12,326 nucleotides of DNA from JAABUE01 sp034431895 (GTDB lineage Bacteria > Chloroflexota > Anaerolineae > Anaerolineales > Villigracilaceae): NCBI GenBank assembly GCA_034431895.1, contig DAOUCM010000296.1, forward strand, positions 1 through 12,326, read 5' to 3'. Numbering within the stretch: the stretch's first letter is position 1; each line of letters starts with the position of its first letter. The position numbers and the translations under genes are program-made. Below, piece by piece: positions 11,767-12,326 of this stretch. The notes below the pieces were generated by a model. It was not told the origin of the DNA and did not search any database. It saw only the letters and a list, made by a program, of their open reading frames with translations.

Positions 11767-12326
11767 TCATGGCTGCTTGATGACGGTCAACACGGCCCCG
11801 TTGCGCGCAATAGCGTACACGATGGGCGCGGTAGGATAGGAAGTCAAATCCAGGTCGTAACGGCTGGTAGCGACCACAAAATCGTAACGTTCGGCACGCT
11901 CGGCCTCGTAGGTCGAATACAGGTTGAGGTCGTCGCGCAGGTACATGTGGAGCAGGTGCGCCGGTCCCTCCACCCACACATTGGCCTGTGGGGGGGCATT
12001 TTCGTTCAGCCAGCCGGCTGCCTCGCGGTACGAAATGCCCCAGTAATCCAACTCGAAACGGCGGAAGGCGCCTTGCTCGCCGCCCACGAGTGAATTGTAA
12101 TAGATATATTCGTATGGATGCAAGCGGAAGATTCCAACCACGCCCGGCAGGACGGCAAGCGCAATCAACACGATTTGCCAGATACGCCGGAGGCCCTCAC
12201 CCCTAGCCCCTCTCCCAGGGGGAGAGGGGTGGCCCTCACCCCTGACCCCTCTCCCAACGAGAGAGGGGTGGCCCTCACCCCTGACCCCTCTCCCAACGAG
12301 AGAGGGGTGGCCCTCACCCCTGGCCC
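11767..12326 (-). CDS. GT39-like membrane glycosyltransferase, C-terminal part (partial, repeat-bearing)
   Basis: Only the C-terminal portion is in the window. The clear protein part ends with a last membrane helix (IWQIVLIALAVLPGVVGIF, just after the repeats), then HPYEYIYYNSLVGG, FELDYWGISYREAAGWLN and a soluble tail with GPAHLLHMYLRDDLNLY. I recognise this layout from dolichyl-phosphate-mannose-type (GT39/ArnT-like) integral membrane glycosyltransferases, which use lipid-linked sugars at the outer membrane face; the catalytic N-terminal loops are outside the window. Upstream of that helix the frame stays open through 39-bp tandem repeats to the edge, coding a 13-residue unit HPSLVGRGVRGEG. 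The nearest in-frame start inside is GTG at 12171, which would give only 134 residues and is unlikely to be genuine. Either the protein contains the repeats in a loop or the gene was broken by them. Confidence 0.65.
   Translation of the reverse strand, partial: ARGEGHPSLVGRGVRGEGHPSLVGRGVRGEGHPSPPGRGARGEGLRRIWQIVLIALAVLPGVVGIFRLHPYEYIYYNSLVGGEQGAFRRFELDYWGISYREAAGWLNENAPPQANVWVEGPAHLLHMYLRDDLNLYSTYEAERAERYDFVVATSRYDLDLTSYPTAPIVYAIARNGAVLTVIKQP
12193..12326. repeat. 39-bp tandem repeat, 3.4 copies, continuing off the edge
   Basis: Units lie at 12193-12231, 12232-12270 and 12271-12309, with a partial copy at 12310-12326. Units 2 and 3 are identical; unit 1 differs at a few positions around its centre. 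Each unit starts GCCCTCACCCCT and holds the inverted pair CCCCTCTC/GAGAGGGG, so each can fold into a hairpin. There are no unique spacers, so it is not a CRISPR array. Similar CCCTCACCCC-type repeats are widely dispersed in several bacterial phyla, including Chloroflexota. The 39-bp period is 13 codons, and the glycosyltransferase frame has no stop in it. Confidence 0.9.

Noticed and set aside
12193..12326. CRISPR-like array
   Set aside because: The 39-bp units are directly abutting with no spacers, and each unit is self-complementary.

Overview
The window is GC-rich, densely coded, and almost entirely minus-strand apart from one plus-strand gene. It looks like a chromosomal stretch of a bacterium, most likely an anaerobic Chloroflexota (Anaerolineae-like). 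That assignment is inference. It rests on the mixture of a corrinoid methyltransferase pair, an M42-type protein, a MOFRL glycerate kinase, a GT39-like protein with a HPYEYIYYN motif, and GC-rich CCCTCACCCC-type tandem repeats. No rRNA, tRNA, CRISPR array or complete insertion sequence was found.

Layout. (1) 1-89: the first 29 codons of a minus-strand protein with a Cys-rich zinc-ribbon-like start, cut by the window edge, with a promoter-like sequence upstream. (2) 251-2929: a three-gene minus operon, in transcription order a DegV-family fatty-acid-binding protein, a D-glycerate/hydroxypyruvate/glyoxylate reductase and an internally duplicated membrane protein. (3) 3075-4385: a divergent MOFRL-type glycerate 2-kinase. 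With the reductase it makes a glyoxylate/hydroxypyruvate to glycerate to 2-phosphoglycerate module. (4) 4535-7292: the most interesting block, a minus operon of a corrinoid protein, an MtmB-family (monomethylamine:corrinoid) methyltransferase that lacks pyrrolysine, and a YkoE-like ECF transporter S component. (5) 7293-7919: 627 bp with no convincing gene but several palindromes, including an imperfect 137-bp palindrome that would form the leader RNA of the methyltransferase operon. (6) 7920-9272: an adrenodoxin-reductase/FprA-like NADP-linked flavoprotein. (7) 9463-11708: an M42 aminopeptidase homologue that has lost most of its metal and catalytic residues, coupled by a 4-bp ATGA overlap to a solute-binding lipoprotein. 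(8) 11767-12326: the C-terminal part of a GT39-like membrane glycosyltransferase. Its reading frame runs into a 39-bp tandem repeat that continues off the edge.

How the parts may work together. The corrinoid protein would carry the methyl group taken by the MtmB-like enzyme from an unknown methylated substrate, and the S component could import that substrate or a cofactor precursor. At the exact alignment position of the pyrrolysine of archaeal MtmB there is a TTG leucine codon. TAG serves as the ordinary stop of four genes here, including the methyltransferase itself, so this is not an amber-readthrough gene. No corrinoid activase (RamA-type), second methyltransferase (MtbA/MtrH-type) or ECF energising subunits (EcfA/EcfT) lie in the window.
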